Positions 7,408-15,510 of a DNA stretch of 45,036 bases are shown here, piece after piece. Numbering within the stretch: the stretch's first letter is position 1; each line of letters opens with the position of its first letter. Position numbers and translations under genes: made by a program. Origin of the DNA: Streptomyces sp. UNOC14_S4 (lineage in GTDB: Bacteria > Actinomycetota > Actinomycetes > Streptomycetales > Streptomycetaceae); NCBI RefSeq assembly GCF_020740835.1, contig NZ_JAINFC010000005.1, positions 1-45,036 of the forward strand, given 5' to 3'. A model generated the notes under the pieces. It was not told where the DNA came from and did no database searches. It saw nothing but the letters and a program-made list of their open reading frames with translations.

Positions 7408-8223
7408 TCAGCCTGCCAGGGTGTAGAAGCGAATCGGTGAGTTCGGCCGGAACCCGATGCGCGGATACACGGGCGCCCCGGCGACCGTCGCGTGCAGCGT
7501 GGCGCGGGTCAGCCCGGTGGCCCGGGCGCCCTCGTACAGCGCCTTGCGCGTGACTGCCTCGCCGTAGCCCCTGCGCTGCCACTCCGGGTCCGTGGCGACG
7601 AGCACGACGAAGAGACGGCCCTCCGCTTCGACCGTGGCCGCGCACGCCACCGGAACTCCGTCCCGCATGCCCAGGTAGGCGTACACCTCGTTCTTCCAGA
7701 GCGTGGATCCGACGAGTCCGTCGCGGCCCACCTCCAGGGGGAGCCCGTAGCCGCGCGAGTTGAGGTCCGCGTAGGCGCGCAACTGCTCATCGGTGGTCAC
7801 GCGCGCGAACGTGAGGTCGGGATGGACCGGTTCGGGGATGGGGAGCAGATCCCCGGCCATGCCCGTCCCGGGGAAGGCGTACTGAAGTCCTGCCCGCTCG
7901 GCCGCCACCTCCAGCGCGGAGCGGGCCTCGTCGTCGAGGAGGTCCTCGAAGAGCCACAGGAAGCCCATGTGATTCTTCGAGCGCATGATGTCCGCGGCCT
8001 GGCCCAGGCGTTGTCCCATGAGCTCTGCTTCCGCGTCCACATCGGTCAGGGTGAGGCAGTTCCAGAACACGAAGGGGCAGTCGGCCCAGCGGACGGCGAT
8101 GCCCGGAAGGTCACGCACATCCGCATCCGCGTCGCGGTCGACCACCATGGCACGCCAGACCGTAGCGAGTTGCGCCACCGATTCGATGGACTCCGTCAGT
8201 TCAGCCACCATGACCTCGCGCAT
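7408..8223 (-). CDS. GNAT family N-acetyltransferase
   Basis: This 271-aa protein places the GNAT domain in its C-terminal half (about residues 140-265): the beta4/acetyl-CoA region LFVVLVATDPEWQRRGYGEAV carries the RRGYG pyrophosphate-binding loop, followed by an ATLHATVAGAPVYPRIGF helix-strand segment typical of the end of the fold. The first 130 residues, with FWNCLTLTDVD and FLWLFEDLL, are common in longer Streptomyces GNATs and may shape the substrate site. It should transfer an acetyl group from acetyl-CoA to a small molecule; the substrate is unknown. The ATG at 8223 is followed by a second ATG at 8211 and neither has a strong ribosome binding site (GCAGG upstream of the first). It is transcribed away from the ACP gene. 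Confidence 0.85.
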   Translation of the reverse strand: MREVMVAELTESIESVAQLATVWRAMVVDRDADADVRDLPGIAVRWADCPFVFWNCLTLTDVDAEAELMGQRLGQAADIMRSKNHMGFLWLFEDLLDDEARSALEVAAERAGLQYAFPGTGMAGDLLPIPEPVHPDLTFARVTTDEQLRAYADLNSRGYGLPLEVGRDGLVGSTLWKNEVYAYLGMRDGVPVACAATVEAEGRLFVVLVATDPEWQRRGYGEAVTRKALYEGARATGLTRATLHATVAGAPVYPRIGFRPNSPIRFYTLAG

Positions 8224-8453
8224 CGTCGAACCTGCAGAAACCTTTGACCGGACGGTACGCGACGTCGGCGTACCGGGTCAGCAGGAAACCTGTTCACAGC
8301 ACTCATCGTTGAAACCGGCTCTCCCGCAGAGCCGCCCTGCCACGCTTCGGGCAGCACTCCGCTCCGCCTGCGCGCCTCTGCGCTCTTCCCGCGCCGTGGC
8401 CGGTGGAGGATGGTCGAGGAAGGTATTCGCCGGAACCGAGCGAGGACGCCCCT

Positions 8454-8768
8454 GTGATCTCTTTCCCCGTACTGGCCCATCTGCTGTCGGAACACTTCGG
8501 TATCGAGAAGTCGGAGCTGCGTCCAGAGGCCACGTTCGAGGAACTGGAGATGGATTCCCTCGCCCTGGTCGAGCTCGCAGTGATCGTCGAGGACAAGCTC
8601 GGTGTACGGCTGCCCGACAATATCGACGGACTGGGGCTGTCGGCCACGCTGGCCGAGGCCGTGGAGTTCCTGGAGCGGGCCGCGCGTCCCGTCGCCCCGC
8701 CGGAGCCCGCCCCGGCCGTCGGCGAGCGCGGTCCGGTGGGTGAGACCGGCTCGCGGAGCGGGAGTTGA
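8454..8768 (+). CDS. acyl carrier protein
   Basis: This 104-aa protein is a stand-alone carrier protein. Ser35 in the EMDSLALVEL motif is the phosphopantetheine attachment site, followed by VIVEDKLGVRLPD and a helix-IV segment, ATLAEAVEFL. I chose the GTG at 8454 because it gives a normal ACP N-terminus (ISFPVLAHLLSEHFG) and has GAGGA about nine bases upstream; the frame is also open from a GTG at 8403. A 25-residue Pro/Gly-rich tail follows the domain. Its TGA overlaps the TTG start of the ketosynthase (TTGA), so carrier and condensing enzyme are coupled. It probably carries the acyl chain for the neighbouring ketosynthase and perhaps delivers it to the alpha-oxoamine synthase encoded opposite. 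Confidence 0.88.
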   Translation: MISFPVLAHLLSEHFGIEKSELRPEATFEELEMDSLALVELAVIVEDKLGVRLPDNIDGLGLSATLAEAVEFLERAARPVAPPEPAPAVGERGPVGETGSRSGS

Positions 8769-9994
8769 GCCGCCCGAGGGGCGTCGCCGTCACCGGAATC
8801 GGCCTGACCACCCCGGCCGGGGTGGGAACGGAGACGGGATGGCGGGCCCTGTGCGCGGGCGTGTCGACGGCGACAGCCGATCCCCGGCTCGCCGGGATGC
8901 CCGTGACGTTCTCCTGCCGGGTCCCGGACGGGGCCCTGGAGGCCGCAGTCGGGCGTCGGCTGGGCTGGCGCCTCGACCGGTTCATCCAGCTGGCACTGGT
9001 CACGTCGCGGGAGGCCGTGCGCGACGCGGGGCTCGACCCGGCGGCGTGGGAAGGGGAAAGGGTCGGAGTCGTCATCGGTGTCGGCAGCGGCAGTCACGAC
9101 ACCTGCGTGGAGACCTACACGCACCTCGCGCAGGAGCGCTACCGGGCGGTCTCCCCCACCACGATTCCGCGGTCGTCGCCGAACATGGCGGCCGGTGAAG
9201 TCGGCATCGACCTAAAGGCGTTCGGTCCCAACTTCTGCGTGAGCACCGCCTGTGCGTCCGGCGCGACCGCGCTCGGGACGGCCAAGGCACTCGTGGAGTC
9301 CGGGGTCTGCGACATCGTGATCGCCGGGGGAAGCGAATCGGCACCGAGCTCGCCGATGGCCGTGGCGGCGTTCTGGCGTATGGGCGCCCTGTCCGTCCGC
9401 AACGACGATCCCGCGGCGGCCTCGCGTCCTTTCGACGCCGATCGCGACGGGTTCGTACTGGGCGAGGGCGCGGGGATCCTGGTCCTGGAGCGGCTGGAGC
9501 ACGCGCGGGCGCGCGGCGCGCGCGTCCACGCCCTGCTGACCGGCTACGGCGCCTCGGCCGACGCCCACCACCCCACGATGCCGCACCCGGACGGCGAGGG
9601 TGCCACGAGGGCGGCAAGCGCCGCGCTGGCGGACGCGTGCCTGACGCCCCGGGACATCGGGCACGTCAACGCGCATGGGACGGGCACGCGGCTCAACGAC
9701 CTGACCGAGGCTCGTATGCTGCGCCGGGTGTTCGGCACTCCGCCTGCCGTGACCGCGACCAAGGGCGCCCTGGGACACGCCATCGGCGGGGCCGGAGCCA
9801 TCGAGGCCGTGTGCTGTGTCCTGGCGGTGCGGCGGCAGGTGATCCACCCCACCGTCAACCTGGACCGGCTGGACCCGGAGATCGACCTGGACGTGGTCCG
9901 CGGGGAGCCGCGGCCGTGCCGTCTCGAGGCCGCGGCCAGCTTCTCCTTCGGGTTCGGCGGCCAGAACGCCTGCCTGGTGTTCACCCGGCCGTGA
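8765..9994 (+). CDS. beta-ketoacyl-ACP synthase, KAS II (FabF)-like
   Basis: This 409-aa condensing enzyme has the complete thiolase-fold triad: Cys163 in STACASGA, His304 in NAHGTGT and His338 in KGALGHAIGGAGAIEA, with Lys333 just before it. GVGSGSHDT and the C-terminal FSFGFGGQNACLVF are also typical of FabF. It should elongate an acyl-ACP by decarboxylative condensation with malonyl-ACP. Because the Cys is kept, it is an active elongating KS, not a chain-length factor. The TTG start at 8765 overlaps the ACP stop; GGAG lies about six bases upstream. With its own ACP and the convergent SDR and alpha-oxoamine synthase it looks dedicated to a small lipid-type product and not to housekeeping fatty acid synthesis. 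Only 12 bp separate it from the SDR. Confidence 0.9.
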   Translation: MSRPRGVAVTGIGLTTPAGVGTETGWRALCAGVSTATADPRLAGMPVTFSCRVPDGALEAAVGRRLGWRLDRFIQLALVTSREAVRDAGLDPAAWEGERVGVVIGVGSGSHDTCVETYTHLAQERYRAVSPTTIPRSSPNMAAGEVGIDLKAFGPNFCVSTACASGATALGTAKALVESGVCDIVIAGGSESAPSSPMAVAAFWRMGALSVRNDDPAAASRPFDADRDGFVLGEGAGILVLERLEHARARGARVHALLTGYGASADAHHPTMPHPDGEGATRAASAALADACLTPRDIGHVNAHGTGTRLNDLTEARMLRRVFGTPPAVTATKGALGHAIGGAGAIEAVCCVLAVRRQVIHPTVNLDRLDPEIDLDVVRGEPRPCRLEAAASFSFGFGGQNACLVFTRP

Positions 9995-10006
9995 CGGCCC
10001 GCCGGT

Positions 10007-10783
10007 TCACCGGGGCGCCGCCTCCCAGGCGAAGGGCCGGGTGAGGGTACGGGGCAGGTGGCGCAGCCCCCAGGCCGCCGTTTTGTACCGGAGGCTCGGA
10101 ACGCTGAGGACGGCGCCGCGCCGGAGGTGCCGCAGGGCCGTGCGGGCCACGCGGTCGGCGTCCAGCCACAGCCACTGCGGCGGCGAGGCGGTGCTGATGC
10201 CCGCGCGCTGGTGGAACTCGGTGCGGGTGTACCCGGGGAGCAGCGCCATCAGCCGCACCCCCGACTCCCGGACCTGGCGTGAACGTGCCAGCGATTCGGT
10301 GAAGTTGATCACCCATGCCTTGCTGGCGGGGTAGGTGGAGGCGAGCCAGGCGGGGCCCAGTCCGGCCACGCTCGCCACGTTGACGACGGCTCCGGAGCGG
10401 CGCGGGATCATCGCACCGAGGGCGGCGTGCGTCAGGCGCAGCGTCGCCCGTACGTTGACATCGAGGAGGTGCTCCTCGTCCGCGACGGTGTTCGCGGGGA
10501 AGGACGAGGCGTAGCCCATGCCGGCGTTGTTGACCAGCAGGTCGACCGGTGCCTCCGGATCGGTGAGGCATGCCGTGACCGCGTCGCAGCCCGTGTCCGA
10601 GGCGAGGTCGGCGGGAAGGACGGCCACCTGCCCGGCGCCCTCGGCGCGCAGCTGCCGGGCGGTCTCCTCCAGGGCCGTCCGGGTCCGGGCGACGAGGACG
10701 AGGTCGGCTCCCTCGTGTGCCAGGGCCCGGGCGAGCGCTTTGCCGAGGCCGGCGGTCGCGCCGGTGACGAGGGCGGTGGCCAC
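10007..10783 (-). CDS. short-chain dehydrogenase/reductase
   Basis: This 258-aa classical SDR has TGATAGLG (NAD(P)-binding glycine motif, residues 7-14), NNAGMGYASS, the catalytic Ser in NVASVAG and the catalytic pair in YPASK. The C-terminal LMALLPGYTRTEFH and the overall pattern resemble the DltE/17-beta-HSD/3-ketodihydrosphingosine-reductase branch that reduces keto groups on acyl chains. The GTG at 10783 follows GGAGGAACC. It lies 32 bp downstream of the alpha-oxoamine synthase and is co-directional, so it is well placed to reduce the amino ketone that enzyme would make. The role is inferred from context; the fold and active site are seen. Confidence 0.88.
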   Translation of the reverse strand: MATALVTGATAGLGKALARALAHEGADLVLVARTRTALEETARQLRAEGAGQVAVLPADLASDTGCDAVTACLTDPEAPVDLLVNNAGMGYASSFPANTVADEEHLLDVNVRATLRLTHAALGAMIPRRSGAVVNVASVAGLGPAWLASTYPASKAWVINFTESLARSRQVRESGVRLMALLPGYTRTEFHQRAGISTASPPQWLWLDADRVARTALRHLRRGAVLSVPSLRYKTAAWGLRHLPRTLTRPFAWEAAPR

Positions 10784-10815
10784 GGTTCCTCCAGGGCGGT
10801 GCGGGCATGGACGGC

Positions 10816-12096
10816 TCAGGGCAGCAGGCGGCGGATTCCCGCGAGCCGGGTCTCGGCGGACTCCTCGGTGCGGGGAAGCCGGAGGTGGCTCGCGTGCGAG
10901 GCGGCGGGGCCGGTTTCCGGTACGGCGACGGCGGCCAGCGGCTCGCGGATGTCCGCGAACGCCGTCGCGATCGCGTCGAGTTGTTCCGCGGTGTGCGAGG
11001 CGCAGAAGGTCGCGCGCAAGCAGGCGGGCGCCGCCGGAGGCAGCACCGCGTTCACGTGGACGCCGCGGTTCAGCAGCAGCCTCCAGGCGACGGCCGTACG
11101 CAGTTCGTCACCCATGTCGACGGGCACGAGGGGCGTCTCGCCGGGCGGCACCCGGTATCCGAGTGCGGACAGCGCGTGCCGCATGCGACGGGCGTTGTCG
11201 AGGGCGGCCCGGCAGCGCCGGGGCTCGTCGCACAGGATGCGCAGGGCCTGCAGGGCGGCGGCGGTGTCGGCAGGGCTCGCCCCGGCCGAGAAGACCAGGG
11301 GACGGGCGTAGTGGCGCAGGTACTCGATGACGGTCTCGTCGCCGAGGACGGCGCCACCGATGGAGGCGAATGCCTTGGAGAAGGTCAGGATGATGACCGG
11401 TACGTCGTCGGTGAGACCGTACCGGGCACAGGTGCCGCGGCCCTCGGCGAGCACCCCGGCGCCGTGGGCGTCGTCGACGACCAGGGTGGCGCGGTGCTCA
11501 CGGCAGACGCGGACCAGGTCGGGCAGGGGGCACAGGTCGCCGCGCATGCTGTAGACGCCGTCGACGACCACCATGCGGCCGCCGTTGCCGGGCAGGGCCT
11601 CCAGCTCGGTGGCGAGCCGGTCCGTGTCGTTGTGGGGGAACCAGTGGACCTTGGCGCGGCTGAGGCGTGCGGCGTCGACGAGGGAGGCGTGCGCCTCCTG
11701 GTCGACGAACACGTGGTCGCCGACCCGGCACAGGCCGGCGACGGCACCGAGACCGGCCTGATAGCCGGTGGCGAAGACCAGGGCGGCGGGCTTGCCGAAG
11801 AACCGCGCGAGTTCGGCCTCCAGTCGCTCGTGCAGATCGAGGTTGCCGTTGAGCAGCCGGGAGCCCGAGGGGCCCGTCCCGTACCGGCGGGACGCTTCGG
11901 CGGCGGCCTCGGTCACGCGCGGGTCGGCGGCGAGCCCGAGGTAGTCCCCGGACCCGCAGACGACGACCTCCCGGCCGCCCACCGTGCGGACGGCGCCCGG
12001 GCCCCGGCCGGAGAAGGCGGAGTAGAAGGGGTACAGGCCGAGGTCCCTGGCCTGCCGGGAGCGGGTGAAGGACGCGCACCTGCCGACGATGTCCAT
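10816..12096 (-). CDS. alpha-oxoamine synthase (AONS/SPT-like)
   Basis: This 426-aa PLP enzyme of the alpha-oxoamine synthase family has GSGDYLGLAADPRV, GTGPSGSRLLNG, the substrate/PLP-contact block DQEAHASLVDAA, VVDDAHGAG, and the Schiff-base Lys241 in LTFSKAFASIGG followed by PLVFSAGASPAD. Family members condense an amino acid with an acyl thioester and lose CO2, giving an alpha-amino ketone: KAPA in biotin synthesis, 3-ketosphinganine from serine and palmitoyl-CoA, 5-aminolevulinate. The start is sure (AGGAGG upstream of ATG 12096). No other bio genes are near, so biotin synthesis is unlikely; the adjacent SDR, ACP and KS point to a sphingoid-like amino ketone or a specialised metabolite. 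A roughly 40-residue C-terminal extension past the usual end has no recognisable motif. Confidence 0.9.
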   Translation of the reverse strand: MDIVGRCASFTRSRQARDLGLYPFYSAFSGRGPGAVRTVGGREVVVCGSGDYLGLAADPRVTEAAAEASRRYGTGPSGSRLLNGNLDLHERLEAELARFFGKPAALVFATGYQAGLGAVAGLCRVGDHVFVDQEAHASLVDAARLSRAKVHWFPHNDTDRLATELEALPGNGGRMVVVDGVYSMRGDLCPLPDLVRVCREHRATLVVDDAHGAGVLAEGRGTCARYGLTDDVPVIILTFSKAFASIGGAVLGDETVIEYLRHYARPLVFSAGASPADTAAALQALRILCDEPRRCRAALDNARRMRHALSALGYRVPPGETPLVPVDMGDELRTAVAWRLLLNRGVHVNAVLPPAAPACLRATFCASHTAEQLDAIATAFADIREPLAAVAVPETGPAASHASHLRLPRTEESAETRLAGIRRLLP

Positions 12097-12145
12097 GACG
12101 CGCCTCCTGGCGTTCTCTGCGGGCTTCGGCGGCAGCGGAGCGGGC

Positions 12146-12361
12146 TCAGCGGGGCCGGGGGGAGCGGCGCTCGGCCTTCCACGCCCGGACCTGAGCGGCG
12201 TGCATGCCCTTGCCCAGGGGCCCCTTGGGGACGGGCCCGCCGCGGAGGGCCAGATACCAGATGTACGGGTTGAGCCAGTGGATCCATTTGTTGGGGTTGA
12301 CGGCGAAGGCGATGACGGATGCCAGGTGGTCGAGGAGGGAGTCGCGGAGGGTCAGTGCCAA
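12146..12361 (-). CDS. unrecognised 71-aa protein in the alpha-oxoamine synthase operon
   Basis: I do not recognise this protein. A TTG at 12361 is preceded by GAGGACG and gives a 71-aa product; the frame is open to 12418. The sequence has a helical LRDSLLDHLASVIAF start, an aromatic NPNKWIHWLNPYIWYLAL segment with four Trp, then a basic tail (GPVPKGPLGKGMHAA). The Trp/Pro-rich middle is amphipathic or membrane-associated in character but too short for a confident transmembrane call. The gene is the first of the minus-strand operon, 49 bp ahead of the alpha-oxoamine synthase, and is divergent from the P450, so it may be an accessory or scaffold protein. Codon bias agrees with coding. Confidence 0.6.
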   Translation of the reverse strand: MALTLRDSLLDHLASVIAFAVNPNKWIHWLNPYIWYLALRGGPVPKGPLGKGMHAAQVRAWKAERRSPRPR

Positions 12362-12622
12362 CGTGCGTCCTCGCTTCCGGGCCTGGTTTCGAGCATGGCG
12401 GTCGCTGCTCCGGAGCACCTTTCACGGTTCCATCCGGCACCGGGTCGTACCAGGGCGCTCGGGGGCGGGCGACGGGAGCGGACACCCGTGGGCGAACGCC
12501 CCCGAAGCGCTTGCGCGACGCCGCCGGCCCGACCCGTCCTCGCTCGCGTGGTTTCCGGCGGACAAGGCGGGGACATACGCCTGTACAGATGTGTTCCCGC
12601 TGGATTCCAGGAGGACAGGCCG

Positions 12623-13972
12623 GTGAAGAGGAGTCGCTGCCGCCTGCCTCCGGGCCCCGCGGCACCGGCTCTCGTCCAGTCGGTGCGCTTCCTGCGCGCC
12701 CCCTACGCCATGCTCGCCGGGCAGCACGCCCGTTTCGGTGACGTCTTCACCTTGCGTCTGGCCGGCACGGGAGCCCTCGTCATGGTGAGCGACCCTCAAG
12801 GGATCCGGAGCATCGTCGCCGCTCCCCCGGACGTGCTGGCCGCCGGGCGGGCCCGGCGGATACTCGACGTGGTCTACGGGACCCACTCGCTGCTGACCCG
12901 GGACGGCCGCGAGCAGGCGTGGCAACGGCGTTTTCTCACGCCGCTGTTCCACCGTTCTCACATCGCCCGGGGGCAGCGGCTGGCGCTGGAGGCGACGCGC
13001 GAGGCCATGGCGACCTGGCCGGGCGACCGGCCCTTTCCTCTCGTGCCCCGCCTGATGTCGGTCACCACCGATGTGCTCCTGCAGAAGTTCCTCGAGGCCG
13101 GCCGGGACGACTCGCCGCGCATCAAGGAACTCCTGCTCGCGTTCGTCGAAGCCGCGCACCAGCCGCTGGTGTTCCACCTGCCGCGGTTCCCGCCCACGTC
13201 GGCCGTGGGGCCCTGGCGGCGGTACGGCCACGCCCGCGACCGGCTGGACAGGTGCCTGCGGGAGCTCTGCGCCACACGCCGCGTGCTCCCCTGCGCGACG
13301 GACGACGACCTCGTGACCGCTCTGCTCCGGGCGGACAGGCCCGACGGGGCACCGCTGGACGACGAGACCCTGCGCGACATCCTGGTGGTGGTGCTCGGCA
13401 GCGGTGCGGAGACCGTGACCTACAGCCTGGCCTGGACCATGGAGGCCATCCTGGCCCACCAGGAGACGGCCGATCGCATCCGGGCCGAGCTGCGCCGGGT
13501 GACCGGAGGCTCCCCGCTCACCGTGGACCACCTGTCCCGGCTCACCTATCTGACGGCGGCCGTCACCGAAGCCCTGCGCCTCTACCCGATCAACCCGATC
13601 GTGCCCCGTCGTGTCCTCGGACCCGGCTTCACCGTCGCCGGTTTTCCCCTGCCCGCCGGTGTGCATGTCGCTGTCAACGGCTTCGGCGCCCAGCGCCGGG
13701 CAGCCGCCTTTCCCGACCCTTGCCGCTTCCGTCCCGAACGGTGGCTGGACAAGAGGCCGGCCCCTTGCACCTGGGTCCCCTTCGGCGGCGGCGCGCGCAA
13801 GTGCATCGCCGCTCATTTCGCCCTGGCCGAAATCCAGGCCATGGCGGCGAGCCTCCTGCTCGAGGAGAGCCTGCGCCCGGCCACTCCCGTGGTCAGCCCC
13901 GGACGGCTCGTCGGCGACATGATCGTCCCCTCGGAGGGCACGGTCGTGACCATGACGCCCCACACACCCTGA
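12623..13972 (+). CDS. cytochrome P450
   Basis: This 449-aa P450 has the I-helix VVVLGSGAETVT, the K-helix EALR (ExxR), the meander FRPERW and the heme loop FGGGARKCIAAHFALAE, where Cys394 is the thiolate ligand. The residue two after the Cys is Ala instead of the usual Gly. The Ile-Val-Pro-Arg-Arg region before the beta1-4 strand is normal. The GTG at 12623 is preceded by AGGAGGA at about 8 nt; upstream in-frame codons to 12065 are not homologous. No ferredoxin gene lies beside it, so redox partners come from elsewhere. It diverges from the small-protein/alpha-oxoamine synthase/SDR operon (261-bp shared upstream region without obvious operator) and could oxidise its product. Confidence 0.9.
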   Translation: MKRSRCRLPPGPAAPALVQSVRFLRAPYAMLAGQHARFGDVFTLRLAGTGALVMVSDPQGIRSIVAAPPDVLAAGRARRILDVVYGTHSLLTRDGREQAWQRRFLTPLFHRSHIARGQRLALEATREAMATWPGDRPFPLVPRLMSVTTDVLLQKFLEAGRDDSPRIKELLLAFVEAAHQPLVFHLPRFPPTSAVGPWRRYGHARDRLDRCLRELCATRRVLPCATDDDLVTALLRADRPDGAPLDDETLRDILVVVLGSGAETVTYSLAWTMEAILAHQETADRIRAELRRVTGGSPLTVDHLSRLTYLTAAVTEALRLYPINPIVPRRVLGPGFTVAGFPLPAGVHVAVNGFGAQRRAAAFPDPCRFRPERWLDKRPAPCTWVPFGGGARKCIAAHFALAEIQAMAASLLLEESLRPATPVVSPGRLVGDMIVPSEGTVVTMTPHTP

Positions 13973-14000
13973 CCGGCCTCCCCGCGACGCGGAGTCCGGT
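13972..14000 (+). terminator. weak stem-loop after the P450 gene
   Basis: ACCGG (13972-13976) pairs with CCGGT (13996-14000), with CTC/GAG and CGC/GCG pairs inside. The stem is imperfect and begins at the stop codon. It could end the P450 transcript ahead of the peroxidase operon. Confidence 0.3.
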
Positions 14001-14089
14001 ATCGCGACACGGTGAGCGGATTCCCGCCGGTGCTGGCACCCGGAGTGCACCCTATGCACATATTTACAGCAATACAGAGGAGGCCTGCG

Positions 14090-14128
14090 ATGGACGTGAC
14101 CACCCAGCAGTTCGCCCCGCAAGGGTGA
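14090..14128 (+). CDS. 12-codon leader ORF ahead of the DyP peroxidase
   Basis: An ATG at 14090 with a strong AGAGGAGG ribosome binding site opens a 12-residue frame (MDVTTQQFAPQG) whose TGA (14126-14128) overlaps the GTG start of the DyP gene in a GTGA arrangement. An unusually A/T-rich stretch at 14052-14077 just upstream may contain the promoter. Either this is a leader peptide that loads ribosomes for the GTG start, or one base is missing and these residues are the true N-terminus of the peroxidase. The strong ribosome binding site clearly belongs to this ATG and not to the GTG. Confidence 0.4.
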   Translation: MDVTTQQFAPQG

Positions 14129-15510
14129 GCGAGCCCACCGCGACGGCGGTACCGGCCCTGGAGCTGGACGACATCCAGGGCACCGTGCTGCGTCGTCGCC
14201 CGGACGACTACCACGGTGTCTACCTGCTGTACCGGATCGACGACCCGGCCGCGGCGAAGCGGTCGCTGCGCGAGGTCCTGCCGAAGATCACCAGCGCGGC
14301 GGACTGGGAACGGCCCCGCCCGTTCACCCTCAACATCGCCTTCACCTATCAGGGGCTGGCCCGGCTGGGAGTGCCGCAGGACTCGCTCGCCTCCTTCTCC
14401 GAGGAGTTCCGGGCGGGCATGGCCGCCCGGAAGGAGGTGCTCGGCGACCTCGGCGCCAACGACCCCGGCAACTGGGTCCCCCCGCTGGGCGGCCCCGACG
14501 TGCACATCGGCGTGATGATCATCGCGGAGACCGTCGAGGGGCTGCGCGAACCGGTGGAGGCGGCCGGGCGGCTGGCCGGGGTGAGTCCCGTCTACCGGCT
14601 CGACGTCGGCGTCCCGGTCACCGGGCACGAGCACTTCGGGTTCCGGGACGGCATCTCCAGCCCGTACCTGCTCGGCAGCGCCGACCGGCCGCTGCCCGGC
14701 CAGGACCCCGTCCGGCCCGGCGAGTTCCTCTTCGGCTACCCGGACGAGTCCGGGGCGCCGCCGAAGGGACCGGCCCCGGACGTGCTCGGCCGCAACGGCT
14801 GCTACCTGGCCTTCCGGCAGCTGCACGCCGACGTCGCCGGGTTCCGCAGGTACCTGCGCGACAACGCCCGCTCGCCCGAGGACGAGGAACTGCTCGCGGC
14901 CAAGATCGTCGGTCGCTGGCGCAGCGGCGCACCGCTCGCGCTGGCGCCGGAACACGACGATCCGGAGCTGGGCGCCGACCCGGCGCGCAACAACGACTTC
15001 CTCTACCACGACGACCCACGGGGCCTGCGCGTCCCGCGCGGCGCGCACATCCGGCGCGCCAATCCGAGGGACAGCCTCACGGACTCCGTGGTCGTGACCG
15101 GCATCCACCGTGTGCTGCGCCGCGGCGCCGCCTATGGCCCCCTGCTGCCCGACGGGGTCCTCGAGGACGACGGCGCGGAGCGCGGGATCATCTTCGTCTT
15201 CATGGGTGCCAGCCTGTCCCGGCAGTTCGAGTTCGTGCAGCAGGTGTGGCTCAACGACGGCGACTTCGCCGGCCTCGGCGCGGAGCGGGACCCGCTGGTG
15301 GGCAACAACGACGGCACCGGCGTGCACACCGTCCCGGCCCTGCCCGTCCGCCGCCGGCTCACCGGGCTGCCCCGGTTCGTGACCGTACGCGGCGGCGAGT
15401 ACTGCTTCCTGCCCGGCCTCACCGCGATCGAGTGGCTCACCGCACTGCCCGACCCGGACGGGGGCCCGCCCGCCACGCCACGCCCGACGAGACCGGAGAA
15501 CGACACGTGA
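14125..15510 (+). CDS. DyP-type heme peroxidase
   Basis: This 461-aa protein is a dye-decolourising-type peroxidase. The GxxDG motif appears as GFRDGIS with the distal Asp175, and GAHIRRANPR carries the proximal heme ligand His308, with a conserved Arg in the late FEFVQQVWLND region. The two ferredoxin-like halves are recognisable, the first starting LDDIQGTVLRRRPDDYHG. Such enzymes oxidise bulky substrates with hydrogen peroxide. There is no Tat or Sec signal at the GTG start, so it is probably cytoplasmic and not an EfeB-type exported peroxidase. It overlaps the catalase-like gene by four bases (GTGA), making a peroxide-handling pair. The start at 14125 is coupled to the 12-codon leader. 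Confidence 0.88.
   Translation: MSEPTATAVPALELDDIQGTVLRRRPDDYHGVYLLYRIDDPAAAKRSLREVLPKITSAADWERPRPFTLNIAFTYQGLARLGVPQDSLASFSEEFRAGMAARKEVLGDLGANDPGNWVPPLGGPDVHIGVMIIAETVEGLREPVEAAGRLAGVSPVYRLDVGVPVTGHEHFGFRDGISSPYLLGSADRPLPGQDPVRPGEFLFGYPDESGAPPKGPAPDVLGRNGCYLAFRQLHADVAGFRRYLRDNARSPEDEELLAAKIVGRWRSGAPLALAPEHDDPELGADPARNNDFLYHDDPRGLRVPRGAHIRRANPRDSLTDSVVVTGIHRVLRRGAAYGPLLPDGVLEDDGAERGIIFVFMGASLSRQFEFVQQVWLNDGDFAGLGAERDPLVGNNDGTGVHTVPALPVRRRLTGLPRFVTVRGGEYCFLPGLTAIEWLTALPDPDGGPPATPRPTRPENDT

Noticed and set aside
10816-12096. Assignment of the alpha-oxoamine synthase as biotin BioF
   Set aside because: No bioA, bioB or bioD nearby, while an ACP, KS and SDR are; the general family name is safer.
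10807-12273. Plus-strand 488-codon open frame opposite the alpha-oxoamine synthase
   Set aside because: No motifs and low complexity; the minus strand encodes a complete PLP enzyme with a good ribosome binding site.
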